A model generated the notes under the pieces. It had not been told where the DNA came from and searched no databases. It was given only the letters and a program-made list of their open reading frames with translations. The translations under genes and the position numbers were made by a program. Of a stretch of 64,000 bases of DNA, positions 53,840-61,363 are shown one piece after another. The stretch covers positions 2,418,001 through 2,482,000 of the forward strand of contig CAVRUJ010000001.1 of NCBI GenBank assembly GCA_963724385.1, read 5' to 3'. The DNA comes from DASXQK01 sp963724385. Its GTDB lineage: Bacteria > Pseudomonadota > Alphaproteobacteria > Dongiales > Dongiaceae. Each line of letters opens with the position of its first letter. The first letter of the stretch is position 1.

Positions 53840-53953
53840 GGCAGCGCCAATCTGCGCAGGCAGAATCGCGAAATTGCCGCAATCCGGTCCAGAGCCTGCC
53901 GCAGTTGGCAGCGAGCCTGCCCCTCACGACGCGATTGAACAGGGGAAGGCCAG

Positions 53954-54121
53954 ATGTGCGACTTCCAGGGCGAACCGAAGCTGAGCGAACTGCTCGGCGA
54001 TCCGATCCTCCACCTGATGCTCGATTGCGACCGCATCAGCCTGGAAGATCTGCGCCGCCTGATCGAGCAAACCCGTCGCCGACGCGAGGGAGCGGCGGCC
54101 GAGAGGCCAGCGCTGCACTGA
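53954..54121 (+). CDS. Small hypothetical protein (55 aa)
   Basis: MCDFQGEPKLSELLGDPILH then LMLDCDRISLEDLRRLIEQ and a basic tail. GGGGAAGG sits 6 bp before the ATG. The pattern 'LSELLxDPIxxLMxxxDxxxxxDLRxLI' recurs in small alphaproteobacterial proteins of unknown function (from memory). No domain known. Confidence 0.6.
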   Translation: MCDFQGEPKLSELLGDPILHLMLDCDRISLEDLRRLIEQTRRRREGAAAERPALH

Positions 54122-54237
54122 AGCTTGAGCGAAACCGCTTAGCGCCTCGATCTCCGGCAGCGTATAGTGACGCGTAGCTTCTCGCAGAGTGGCGATTGTG
54201 CGTCCGGCTTCATCCGGCCAGCCGTGGAGACCAACCC

Positions 54238-54780
54238 ATGCGCCGCGTCACAAGACAATGGATCCGCCTCATCTGCCTTGGCATGTCTATCTTGGCCGGA
54301 TCAAGCCTTGCTGCGGCGACTCCGGCTCTTGCCAATCAGATATTCATGAACATCGAGGGCATTACCGGGGATTCTACCGAGACTGGGCATCCCCATTGGA
54401 TCCACCTCACGAAAATCCAGTGGACCGGCAAATCAACTCAAGCGGCATCGTCCTATGCATCGAGCGGCAATACGGCAAACCAGTACCATTCCCTGACGGT
54501 CACCAAGCTGATGGACAAAGCATCACCTTCCTTGTTTTCCGCGCAGAGTGCCGAAAAGCATTTTCGCTCCGCCACGATCGAGGAAATGGATTCGGCCCGG
54601 CACCTGGTCCTGCGAATCTCGATGCAGGACGTGTTCGTCAGCTCGATCCAGCGGACGATTGGCGTCGGCAATACGGTGCCGATCGAGACGCTCACCCTTC
54701 AATTCGCGAAGTTTTCGATGACAAAGCCAGCGCCGAAAACGGCGACGGGCACGTCGCTTCAATCCATACAGCAGCCCTGA
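54238..54780 (+). CDS. Hcp-family protein with signal peptide, orphan from T6SS
   Basis: 180 residues. A Sec signal (LICLGMSILAGSSLAAATPALA) is followed by an Hcp fold: IFMNIEGITGDSTETGHPHWIHLTKIQW, HSLTVTKLMDKASPSLFSAQ, VFVSSIQRTIG, IETLTLQFAKFSM. Hcp normally forms cytoplasm-assembled T6SS tubes without a signal peptide; no T6SS genes lie nearby. GTGGAG precedes the ATG. Probably a periplasmic or secreted Hcp-like protein of unknown role. Confidence 0.85.
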   Translation: MRRVTRQWIRLICLGMSILAGSSLAAATPALANQIFMNIEGITGDSTETGHPHWIHLTKIQWTGKSTQAASSYASSGNTANQYHSLTVTKLMDKASPSLFSAQSAEKHFRSATIEEMDSARHLVLRISMQDVFVSSIQRTIGVGNTVPIETLTLQFAKFSMTKPAPKTATGTSLQSIQQP

Positions 54781-54862
54781 CTGGCCGGCAGGAGTCCTGC
54801 CGCGGCCTTGCCCGTAGCGCGGGGGGCGCCGTAGAGTCGGCCCGGGAGAGCCGCGGCCGACC

Positions 54863-55660
54863 ATGACCACACCTCCGCCATCGGCGATCGCCGTCCGGCC
54901 GCTCATCAGAGACAGTTACCGATTCGTCTTCGGCCATTTGCCGCTTCTGCTGCGTCTCGGCTGGGTCTGGCTCATGCTTGCCTGGTTGCTCGGCGCGACC
55001 CTGGAATGGCTGATGAAGGTCGAGAGCGGCCGCAACCTCGCCGAGCTCGTGGCCCTGCCGCTGCTGGTCGCCTTCGCCGTGGCCTGGCATCGGGCAAGCC
55101 TGATCGGCGATGCGGCGAGGCGGGGCGAAGCCGCCCGTTTCGGCCTTCGCGAATTGCGCTATCTCGGAATGCTCCTGGGATTGCTGGCGGCGCTTCTGCT
55201 CGTCCTGATCCTTGGCGGCATTCTTTACCTGCTGGCCAATGGCGCGCCGGCCGAAATCGCGGCCGCGTCGCCGGCGCTGCGCTGGCTAATGGGCGGCCTC
55301 CTGATAGTGGGACTCTTCTTCGGTGTGCGCTTCATCCTCGTCTTTCCGGCCATCGCCGTCGGCGACAGCGAAGTCACCCTCAGCCGGTCCTGGCAGCTCA
55401 CCCGGGGAAGCGGTTGGCGCCTGTTCCTTGCCTTTCTCGCCAGCTGCCTGCCCCTGATGCTGCTGAAATACGCAATCGTGATCGCAGGGGGCTATGCGCT
55501 GGCGCGCGGTTCCCCGGGGCAAAGGCTTCCCGAGCTGGCGGTCCTGATGCCGCTGTTCCTGGTGCTAGATTTTCTCAACACCGCCGCCGCGGTCGGCTTC
55601 ATGTCGCGGGCCTACGAGGCGTTCACCGGTCGGCGCGCCGTGGTCGCGCGCCAACCGTGA
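54863..55660 (+). CDS. Polytopic membrane protein, hypothetical
   Basis: 265 residues with about six membrane segments. LIRDSYRFVFGHLPLLLRLG and FPAIAVGDSEVTLSRSWQLTRGSGWRLFLA resemble the membrane domain of glycerophosphoryl-diester-phosphodiesterase-associated/YciC-like proteins, but I cannot assign a family with certainty. It is followed in the same frame by the acyltransferase gene 45 bp on. Confidence 0.65.
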   Translation: MTTPPPSAIAVRPLIRDSYRFVFGHLPLLLRLGWVWLMLAWLLGATLEWLMKVESGRNLAELVALPLLVAFAVAWHRASLIGDAARRGEAARFGLRELRYLGMLLGLLAALLLVLILGGILYLLANGAPAEIAAASPALRWLMGGLLIVGLFFGVRFILVFPAIAVGDSEVTLSRSWQLTRGSGWRLFLAFLASCLPLMLLKYAIVIAGGYALARGSPGQRLPELAVLMPLFLVLDFLNTAAAVGFMSRAYEAFTGRRAVVARQP

Positions 55661-55705
55661 GAAGCCTTCGCCGGTTCGCGGATTTCGGACCTGGGCCAAT
55701 GGCTG

Positions 55706-56353
55706 TTGTCCGGCCTCGCGGCTCTCTACATTCGTCTCGTCTATCGCCTCAATCGGTGGGAGCGGGTCGGCTATGAGATCGCCGACCGGCTGCTTGCCGA
55801 CCACCGCCGCGCCATCATCTGCTTCTGGCATGGGCGGTTGTTGATGATGCCCTACGCCGTACGCGGCGACCGGCAGTTTCACATCCTGGTCTCGGATCAT
55901 CGGGACGGCCGGCTCATCGCCCGCACCGTGCAGCGCTTCGGCATCGGGATCATCACCGGCTCTTCCTCCCGCGAGCCCATCCAGGCGCTCTACCGCGTGG
56001 CCGAGGTCTGCCGCGACTATGGATTGCCTTGCATGACCCCGGACGGACCGCGAGGCCCCGGCATGCGCGCGGCCATGGGTCCGGTGATCGCGGCCGAGCT
56101 GGCCGAAGCGGTGCTCGTTCCCGTCTCCTATGCGACCAGCCGCCGGCGCATCATGCCGAGCTGGGACCGCTTCTTGCTGCCGCTTCCTTTCGGACAGGGA
56201 GTGTTCGTCGTCGGCCCGGAGATCGAGCTGCCGGGGAAACTGGATCCCGCCGGCCGCGAGGCCATCCGCCTGCGGCTCGAAGACGCGCTCAACGCCGTGA
56301 CCCGCGAGGCCGACCGGCGGACGGGCCACGCTTCGCTCGAGCCGGCCTCTTAG
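55706..56353 (+). CDS. Lysophospholipid acyltransferase family protein (DUF374)
   Basis: 215 residues from TTG 55706. ICFWHGRLLMMPYAVRG (HxxxxD-type acyltransferase box variant), ILVSDHRDGRLIARTVQRFG and CMTPDGPRGPGMRAAMGP are diagnostic of DUF374, related to LPLAT acyltransferases of lipid A/Kdo or phospholipid pathways. The N-terminus is uncertain: there is no ATG or GTG in frame. A GTG at 55657 in another frame (MRSLRRFAD) would join well if one indel near 55690 were corrected. Confidence 0.78.
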   Translation: MSGLAALYIRLVYRLNRWERVGYEIADRLLADHRRAIICFWHGRLLMMPYAVRGDRQFHILVSDHRDGRLIARTVQRFGIGIITGSSSREPIQALYRVAEVCRDYGLPCMTPDGPRGPGMRAAMGPVIAAELAEAVLVPVSYATSRRRIMPSWDRFLLPLPFGQGVFVVGPEIELPGKLDPAGREAIRLRLEDALNAVTREADRRTGHASLEPAS

Positions 56354-56355
56354 AA

Positions 56356-57618
56356 TTAAGTCGAGGCGGCGGCGTCAAGGCACCGGCGAAATGCCGTGGC
56401 GAGGCACGCTGCCTCTCGGGGCGGGGTGACCGCGCCATCGAAATTGAGGTTCGCCAGCAAACGGCCGGCATAGCTGCTGGCGGAACAGACCGAGAGCTGG
56501 TTTGGCATGGGGGCAAGGGCGAAGGATATGGTCCGGACGATATCGCCGCCGGGGACAGGCGCGATCGCGCCGATGTTGGTCAGCAGGGAGCCCGTCGCCA
56601 GGCCCGCTGGAGGCTGCAGGGCATAGAACAGCCGGGCGAGGGAATAGCAGTAATAGGCCTCGCCCCGGGCGATCTGCCGGCGAAGGCCGCCGCCGATCTG
56701 CCGCGCCAAATCCCAGAAGCTGCTCTCTTCGCCAAGCTCGTAGCTCGCCGACAAGATCGAGCTGTAGAGACCCAGGCAGTCGCCCGGCACGGCCGGTTCG
56801 AGATAGGGGCGCATGTCCAGGGCATGGGCGAGAAGCAGGGCGCCAGGCGCAGCGGTCCCGAGGATTTCCCGTGTCGCCAGGAGCTGCGCGGCGCCGAGCG
56901 CGCCTTGCATGGTCGTCGCTTCGCGTCGGCAGGCCGAGAGCAGGCGCTGGGTCGCGTCCGGCGGCAGCGCGACGGCTTCGATGCGCGGGATGACCGGCGC
57001 GAGGCGGCACTTCAGCCGCGCCAATCTCTCCTGTTCATCGCCCTGGCGGTCCCGGCGCGCCGCGCCCATGCCTTCGAGCAAAGGCGAGTTTGGGCGATGG
57101 ACGATCGGAAAACCCTCGTGCAGAGGTGGAAACTCGGCTTCCCGGTCAGCACCCGGATCATCGCCGGAGATCGCCTCGGCCAGGAGCCGGCTGAGGAGCG
57201 CTGCGGCCGACCGGCCGTCCGCCACAGAATGGTGGAAGGTGAGGGCGAGGAGTGCCGCTTTCGGCTCCCCCGGCAGAACCGCATAAAGGCAACGCATCGG
57301 CGCCGCGTCTTCCGGCGCGAAGGGCGTGGCCAGCTCGCGCTCGATCAATGGCCGCCAATCGGCGTCCGCCGCCGCGACGCAACGCAGACCGATCGGCGCG
57401 TCCCCCGTCGGCTCCAGCCAGACTTCGCTGCGGGCTACAGCGAACCGCCGGCGAAGAGCCGGGTGCCGGTGCTGCGCGCGCCGTAGTGCCGCCGCCACCG
57501 CCTCGGGATCGAGCTCGCCCGCGAGCTCGGCAAACATGGCGAAGTTCCGGCAGGAGACGCGATCCGCCAGCCAGAAGAAATACTCAGCCGGGTCCAGCTT
57601 TCGCCGAGCCGTCTGCAT
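56356..57618 (-). CDS. Condensation-domain/PapA-like acyltransferase
   Basis: 420 residues of the CoA-dependent acyltransferase/NRPS condensation superfamily: FHHSVADGRSAAALLSRLL contains the HHxxxDG catalytic motif, and LLLAHALDMRPYLEP and GSLLTNIGAI are fold-typical. Stand-alone members esterify lipids or polyketides (PapA5-like). Convergent with the DUF374 gene. Start ATG 57618 (MQTARRKLDPAEYFFW) is favoured over a long upstream frame. Confidence 0.8.
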   Translation of the reverse strand: MQTARRKLDPAEYFFWLADRVSCRNFAMFAELAGELDPEAVAAALRRAQHRHPALRRRFAVARSEVWLEPTGDAPIGLRCVAAADADWRPLIERELATPFAPEDAAPMRCLYAVLPGEPKAALLALTFHHSVADGRSAAALLSRLLAEAISGDDPGADREAEFPPLHEGFPIVHRPNSPLLEGMGAARRDRQGDEQERLARLKCRLAPVIPRIEAVALPPDATQRLLSACRREATTMQGALGAAQLLATREILGTAAPGALLLAHALDMRPYLEPAVPGDCLGLYSSILSASYELGEESSFWDLARQIGGGLRRQIARGEAYYCYSLARLFYALQPPAGLATGSLLTNIGAIAPVPGGDIVRTISFALAPMPNQLSVCSASSYAGRLLANLNFDGAVTPPREAACLATAFRRCLDAAAST

Positions 57619-57727
57619 CGCCGCCTGGTGCCCCCCGAGAATTGTTCCGGGAGTTCTTAGCCGGAACCGACGCTTGCGGACAGCTGGAGATGGAGCAAAA
57701 AGGCGGGCAGGAATGAGCGCCGGAGCG

Positions 57728-58090
57728 CTACGCCCGCTTGGCCTGCTTGAGGCGCAGCGGACGGGCGGCTTCCGCCAAGATGTCCTCGCGGCGGGGACGG
57801 TAGAGCGCCATGGTCGGCCGCCAGCGGCCGGCGCTGTCCTGGCCCAGCCTGTCGGCGACCCAGTCGCTGCGAGGCGGATGTCTCCTCTGGCGGTCTTCGC
57901 GCAACGCACGAGCCACGATGACGCCCGCCAGCAGCACCATCAGGCCGCCGACGACGGGAGTGCCGCTGCCCATGAGCCATCGGGTGGCGTTGGAGAGGGC
58001 ACCCTGCAGCTGGCCGAACCAAGGCTGCTCGCCCAGCCTTTCGAAAAGCCGCGTCAGCCACCACAGCATGTTGGTCCAGAAATCGCCCAC
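57728..58090 (-). CDS. Hypothetical membrane-anchored protein
   Basis: 120 residues from GTG 58090, with AAGAAGG and GGGG immediately upstream. One clear membrane helix (TPVVGGLMVLLAGVIVARAL) is followed by a basic C-terminus (LYRPRREDILAEAARPLRLK). No known domain. The mobile element inserted about 100 bp upstream of its start, so it may have separated the gene from its promoter. Confidence 0.6.
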   Translation of the reverse strand: MGDFWTNMLWWLTRLFERLGEQPWFGQLQGALSNATRWLMGSGTPVVGGLMVLLAGVIVARALREDRQRRHPPRSDWVADRLGQDSAGRWRPTMALYRPRREDILAEAARPLRLKQAKRA

Positions 58091-58183
58091 AGGCCTTCTT
58101 CCCCTCCAACGAACCGGAACCGCCAGTCCCGATTCGCTCCCGGAATTAACTTTACGCCGGGTCGCAGCGAGGTCAATAGAGGC

Positions 58184-58191
58184 CAGAGCGC
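58184..58191. repeat. Target-site duplication, left copy
   Basis: CAGAGCGC directly outside the left inverted repeat, identical to 61339-61346. A 9-bp reading (CCAGAGCGC) is also possible if one C belongs to the repeat end. Confidence 0.88.
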
Positions 58192-58209
58192 GGTAGTGCG
58201 TCATTTTGA
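58192..58209 (+). repeat. Left terminal inverted repeat (IRL)
   Basis: GGTAGTGCGTCATTTTGA. Matches the reverse complement of 61321-61338 at 17 of 18 positions. The transposase stop codon (58201-58203) lies inside the repeat. Confidence 0.9.
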
Positions 58210-59052
58210 TTTTTGAGCCGCTTCCCACGCATCAACAACGTCCACGATATCCGAGACTGACCAGAGCCGATCAGATACGCCAGCTGCCATTGCCGGGCTA
58301 ACCCGGAGCGTCTTGTGCTGGCGGACGAAGTTATAATGCATGTAGTGAAGGCTGATCGCATAGGCGTGGTTTTCAACCTTCTTTGAGAAGGCATTGGTCA
58401 GGCGGGTGAAACGCCGCATCGACATCCGCATGGTGAGGTTCTGGCGCTCGACGAAGGACGTTGAAACGTGATCCTGATCCGGCCGCCCGACAATCTCATT
58501 GCGCTTCGCCCCTACGCAGACTGGGGGGCTGTACCGTTTCTGGCCTTCCGCCGGGCTGGCGTAAATCTTTTCTAGGACTGCATAGTCAACGTCGATGCCA
58601 AAGGCAGCGTCGATGGCCTCTAGATAGGCTTTGTGGCCGTCCGTAGTGACTTGCACGCGCCCCGCGAGCCGAGCGGCCAGGTCGGATACAAATGCTTTGG
58701 CAGTCTCGCCGGAGCGGTCGCCTACTAACCATGACGGCACAAGCTTTGTGTCGGCGTCGATCGCGACCCACGTCCAAACGTCGCCGGCAATCTCTGGCGC
58801 GGCCTTGGCGTCGGGAAGGTTCTTTGCCTTGGCATAGACGAAGCTCCAAATCTCATCGAGCTGTAGCCGCTTGCAGGTCAGTTCGCGGAAGGTGCGGTCC
58901 TGATACTCGCTGCACGCCCTTCCCGCTTCGATCAGCAATTTTACCACGCTGTTGAAGGCAACATCGGCAATGCGAGCCGTGGCCCGCATGCTGTTGCCCT
59001 CGCAGAGAAGGTGGAGAATTTGGGTGCGCTTGGCGCGGCCGAGCTTGTTCAT
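58201..59052 (-). CDS. IS1-family DDE transposase
   Basis: 283 residues. N-terminal HTH region (RTQILHLLCEGNSMRATARIA; the classical zinc finger is not evident). Catalytic D66 (LQLDEIWSF), D138 (VTTDGHKAY) and E202 (SFVERQNLTMRM). The SMRRFTRLTNAFSKK and MHYNFVRQHKTLR C-terminus is typical of the group. It is a single unshifted frame, unlike the insA/insB arrangement of classical IS1. Start ATG 59052. Confidence 0.9.
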   Translation of the reverse strand: MNKLGRAKRTQILHLLCEGNSMRATARIADVAFNSVVKLLIEAGRACSEYQDRTFRELTCKRLQLDEIWSFVYAKAKNLPDAKAAPEIAGDVWTWVAIDADTKLVPSWLVGDRSGETAKAFVSDLAARLAGRVQVTTDGHKAYLEAIDAAFGIDVDYAVLEKIYASPAEGQKRYSPPVCVGAKRNEIVGRPDQDHVSTSFVERQNLTMRMSMRRFTRLTNAFSKKVENHAYAISLHYMHYNFVRQHKTLRVSPAMAAGVSDRLWSVSDIVDVVDAWEAAQKSK

Positions 59053-59102
59053 GGGCACCAGTATATGCGCCCATGCTAACGCGGTCAAGCATTATTTCAT
59101 TT

Positions 59103-59309
59103 TCAGGCTTGGCGCCTAGAGCGCTCCCTCAGGGGGGCTTCGATAGCCCCATCTTTGCCCCATAGAGGAATTTTTCTCGGCGAGCGCTTATGCACGCCTT
59201 CCCAAGTCTCAGTCCGCTGATCCTTTGATCGTTCAATGGCCGTTTCGACAACAGATCGTGAAGTCAGGTCAAGCGTGAGACTCGCCTTCCGCTTTGCTTT
59301 CCTTTTCAT
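59103..59309 (-). CDS. Small basic passenger protein (68 aa)
   Basis: Highly charged (MKRKAKRKASLTLDLTSRSV ... KIPLWGKDGAIEAPLRERSR). Its start overlaps the protease stop by ATGA, so it is co-translated with the protease. No recognisable domain; could be a substrate, adaptor or nucleic-acid binder (inference). Confidence 0.55.
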   Translation of the reverse strand: MKRKAKRKASLTLDLTSRSVVETAIERSKDQRTETWEGVHKRSPRKIPLWGKDGAIEAPLRERSRRQA

Positions 59310-60262
59310 GTCTTCACCTCCGTAATCCGACCTATGACCGTGCCCCGGTCCAAGAGTGACTCCATCTTGCTAAACAAAGCCTCAACGGCTAGCGGCGTTT
59401 CTGCGATCTTGAGCCCCAAATTAATCGGCCTACCAAAGGATTCGCCCTCACTGCCAGCCTCGGCGCTATCAATGACAAACTCGTGGGTCGAGAACCGTTG
59501 CACGAGATTCGATGCGATACGCTGCGCATCTGCATGCGAGTAGTACGGTCGCATCAGACGGACGGCATAATCTTCGGCCACCTTCAACTCCCGCGACTTG
59601 CGCGTTAGATCGATGGTATCGATCTTCTCGACCAGCGGCTTGACAATGCTAATGGCATATTCAAGCGCCTGTGGCATCAGGACATCCAACTTCTTCCTTG
59701 TGCGAGGCACTAATAGCTGCATCGCTTGGTCAAATGCCGCAAGCGCATAGGCATTCAAGCGTTCCAGGGATTGCACGGCATTAAGGGCCGATTCCCAATC
59801 GTCCTTGTCCTGGTCATATAGCTGCACGTCGAGCGGGCCGAGCTCGGCCTCCGAGCCCATGAGAATTTCCTTGCCGCCAAGTGCCATTAGTGTTGCCGCG
59901 CTCTTCGCATAGCATGGCACCACAGTTATAAACTCTTCGGATCGCCGCTGGAAAATCCGAACAATCTTGTACGCACTCGACGCTTCGCCACCGGGGGAGT
60001 GCAGCAAGAGTCCCACGCGCTCTTTGTCCGCAATTTCCTTCTTTTGCTCACGGAAGCCGCAATACACCTTGTGGCTTATCTCGCTCCAGCGATCATCCCC
60101 GGTCTGGATCAGAACCCACAGCTTCCGTTCGAGTAGAACCTCAAGCTGCAGGATCAGTTCTGCCAACTCAGGGTCTACAGCATCCTTCTTCGGATAGATG
60201 CTTGCCCGATATGCCTTCTTTGCAGCGGTCGGGACACTGAGCGGTTCAACCTTCGGCGGCAT
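59306..60262 (-). CDS. ClpP-fold serine protease (SDH_sah, 'serine dehydrogenase proteinase')
   Basis: 318 residues of the ClpP/crotonase-like protease superfamily. VGLLLHSPGGEASSAYKIVR (oxyanion GG at 91-92), nucleophile Ser121 in VVPCYAKSAATLMALGG, and EAELGPLDVQLYD (LGPxDxQ, 141-148) match the SDH_sah family (PF01972-type). No signal peptide, so cytoplasmic. The start MPPKVEPLSVPTAAKK has GAGGTGGAAA upstream; it overlaps the preceding small gene by 17 bp. It is a passenger of the IS1 element. Confidence 0.85.
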   Translation of the reverse strand: MPPKVEPLSVPTAAKKAYRASIYPKKDAVDPELAELILQLEVLLERKLWVLIQTGDDRWSEISHKVYCGFREQKKEIADKERVGLLLHSPGGEASSAYKIVRIFQRRSEEFITVVPCYAKSAATLMALGGKEILMGSEAELGPLDVQLYDQDKDDWESALNAVQSLERLNAYALAAFDQAMQLLVPRTRKKLDVLMPQALEYAISIVKPLVEKIDTIDLTRKSRELKVAEDYAVRLMRPYYSHADAQRIASNLVQRFSTHEFVIDSAEAGSEGESFGRPINLGLKIAETPLAVEALFSKMESLLDRGTVIGRITEVKT

Positions 60263-60497
60263 CGCGTTTCCACCTCGCTTTGGCCGCCCGGCGGGCAATG
60301 GCACTACGTTGCTTTGCCGAGAGGGCTTCGGCCCGCGCTCTGCCACCTTTTTCGCCTCCGAGCTTGCCAAGAGCCACTGCGGCCGGATTCTTAACGCGAC
60401 TAGATGGCGCCGATTCCTCGACGTTGCCAGTGGTAAGATCGACCACCATTTTGGCCAGCTGGTTGCTGTCTCTAGGCCTTCTTGGGCGCTTAAGCAT
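60246..60497 (-). CDS. KGG-type small basic protein
   Basis: 83 residues ending AVALGKLGGEKGGRARAEAL and SAIARRAAKARWKRDA, a pattern seen in many small mobile-element proteins (LGxxGGxxxAxxLSxxxRxxIAxxAAxxRW). A nucleic-acid-binding or regulatory role is plausible but unproven. First gene of the three-gene leftward passenger operon; its promoter must lie in the 60498-60600 divergent region. Confidence 0.7.
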   Translation of the reverse strand: MLKRPRRPRDSNQLAKMVVDLTTGNVEESAPSSRVKNPAAVALGKLGGEKGGRARAEALSAKQRSAIARRAAKARWKRDAAEG

Positions 60498-60533
60498 CCT
60501 GGAAGTGTGCCATGAAGGCGTCGAGATGTCACG

Positions 60534-60551
60534 GTACGTAATATCACGTAC
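60534..60551. promoter_or_regulatory. Palindromic operator candidate
   Basis: GTACGT-AATATC-ACGTAC, a perfect 6+6 palindrome with a 6-bp centre, located between the divergent KGG-protein and NYN genes, 11 bp upstream of the -35 of the rightward promoter. The AT-rich centre could also form part of the leftward -10. A plausible binding site for a dimeric regulator such as the KGG protein (inference). Confidence 0.55.
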
Positions 60552-60562
60552 TCAGAGAGTGC

Positions 60563-60591
60563 TTGACAGCGATAGCGTGGCGCCATATATA
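60563..60591 (+). promoter_or_regulatory. Near-consensus sigma70 promoter for the NYN transcript
   Basis: TTGACA (60563-60568), exactly 17 bp, then TATATA (60586-60591). Start site expected near 60598, about 115 nt before the NYN ATG. Confidence 0.8.
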
Positions 60592-60597
60592 GCGGCC

Positions 60598-60672
60598 ATA
60601 CATATGCACCTCGGCGTTCTCGTAACGTCGAGAGACTTATTAAAGCCGCACCCTTCCGGGAGCGGCTTTTCG
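60598..60672 (+). ncRNA. Short structured leader or small RNA
   Basis: From the predicted start to the terminator is about 75 nt. It holds hairpin TCTCG-taacgt-CGAGA (60618-60633) and then the strong terminator hairpin. Either an attenuated leader of the NYN mRNA or a stand-alone small RNA that could act on, or be cut by, the NYN nuclease. The RNA itself is inferred. Confidence 0.4.
60643..60670 (+). terminator. Intrinsic terminator within the NYN leader
   Basis: AAGCCGC (60643-60649) pairs perfectly with GCGGCTT (60662-60668), extended internally by CCC with GGG around a TTCC loop, and runs into TTTT (60667-60670). It lies between the promoter and the NYN coding region, so read-through must be regulated or partial. 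Confidence 0.75.
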
Positions 60673-60711
60673 TTTCTGGGCCGCCCTTAAGGGGCCGGCA
60701 GGAGATAAGTC

Positions 60712-61287
60712 ATGGGCGTATGCGCGGTCTATCTGGATGCCGGATACATCGAGAAGGTCCTGATGGCGGACCATCCCGGTTCCTATATCGACTACGGGAA
60801 ATTGGCGCTCGCAATGTCGGCGCCGAACGATCTCCTGCGCGCCTACTATTACAATTGCCTTCCCTACCAGAGCAACCCGCCAACCGTTGAGGAAAAGCAA
60901 CGGTATGACAAAAAATTTAAGTTCATCGAGGCGCTGAACTACGTACCGCGCTTTCAGGTGCGCCTCGGGCAACTGGCCCATATTGCTACCGATGCAAGCG
61001 GCAACAAGATTTTCCAGCAAAAGAGAGTTGACCTCATGCTCGGGGTCGATATGGCCCTCCTGGCGGGGAAGGGCAAGATCACGGCAGTTGCCCTCTTTAC
61101 CGGAGACAGCGACACAATCCCAGCGGTCGAGGCTGTGAAGCAAGAGGGTGTTTTGGTCACCCTTTGGCATGGCGTTCTGAAGGGCCAGCAAAGCCCTAGC
61201 CGTGACCTCTACAAACTCTGTGACGAACGCGTCGAACTCACACCGGAGATCGTGAAGAAAATCACGCGGCCAAAGACCGCAAAATAG
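60712..61287 (+). CDS. NYN-domain (PIN-like) nuclease
   Basis: 191 residues: CAVYLDAGYIEK (D9), QKRVDLMLGVDMALLAGKG (D107, D113) and ALFTGDSDTIPAVEAVKQEG (D132, D134) are the acidic metal-binding set of NYN/LabA-DUF88 proteins, usually RNases. GGAG stands 9 nt before the ATG. It is encoded alone on the plus strand of the IS1 element, ending about 35 bp before the right inverted repeat. Target RNA unknown. Confidence 0.85.
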   Translation: MGVCAVYLDAGYIEKVLMADHPGSYIDYGKLALAMSAPNDLLRAYYYNCLPYQSNPPTVEEKQRYDKKFKFIEALNYVPRFQVRLGQLAHIATDASGNKIFQQKRVDLMLGVDMALLAGKGKITAVALFTGDSDTIPAVEAVKQEGVLVTLWHGVLKGQQSPSRDLYKLCDERVELTPEIVKKITRPKTAK

Positions 61288-61320
61288 CACTCGCGCTGTT
61301 ACGTCAAGTTCCTGCCGGTT

Positions 61321-61338
61321 TCAAACTGACGCACTACC
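61321..61338 (-). repeat. Right terminal inverted repeat (IRR)
   Basis: TCAAACTGACGCACTACC on the plus strand; its complement starts GGTAGTGCGTCA like IRL, with one mismatch in 18. Confidence 0.9.
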
Positions 61339-61346
61339 CAGAGCGC
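61339..61346. repeat. Target-site duplication, right copy
   Basis: CAGAGCGC, identical to 58184-58191. Removing the element and one copy leaves a plain intergenic junction. Confidence 0.88.
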
Positions 61347-61363
61347 GTTTGTGTTGAGGACGG

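Larger units (their letters stand above)
58192..61338. mobile_element. IS1-family insertion element carrying passenger genes (3,147 bp)
   Basis: Bounded by 18-bp terminal inverted repeats (17/18 identical) and perfect 8-bp direct repeats. It contains the DDE transposase at the left end, then on the same strand a 68-aa basic protein gene, a ClpP-fold protease gene and a KGG-type basic protein gene. Divergent from these is a NYN-domain nuclease gene reading to the right end. Intact ends and duplication imply recent transposition. The interior is visibly less GC-rich than the flanks. IS1 elements of about 0.8 kb are typical; an enlarged form with passengers is unusual. Confidence 0.88.

Noticed and set aside
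60280..60690. 136-codon plus-strand frame upstream of NYN
   Set aside because: Antisense to the KGG and protease gene starts and runs through the promoter and terminator; not a plausible gene.
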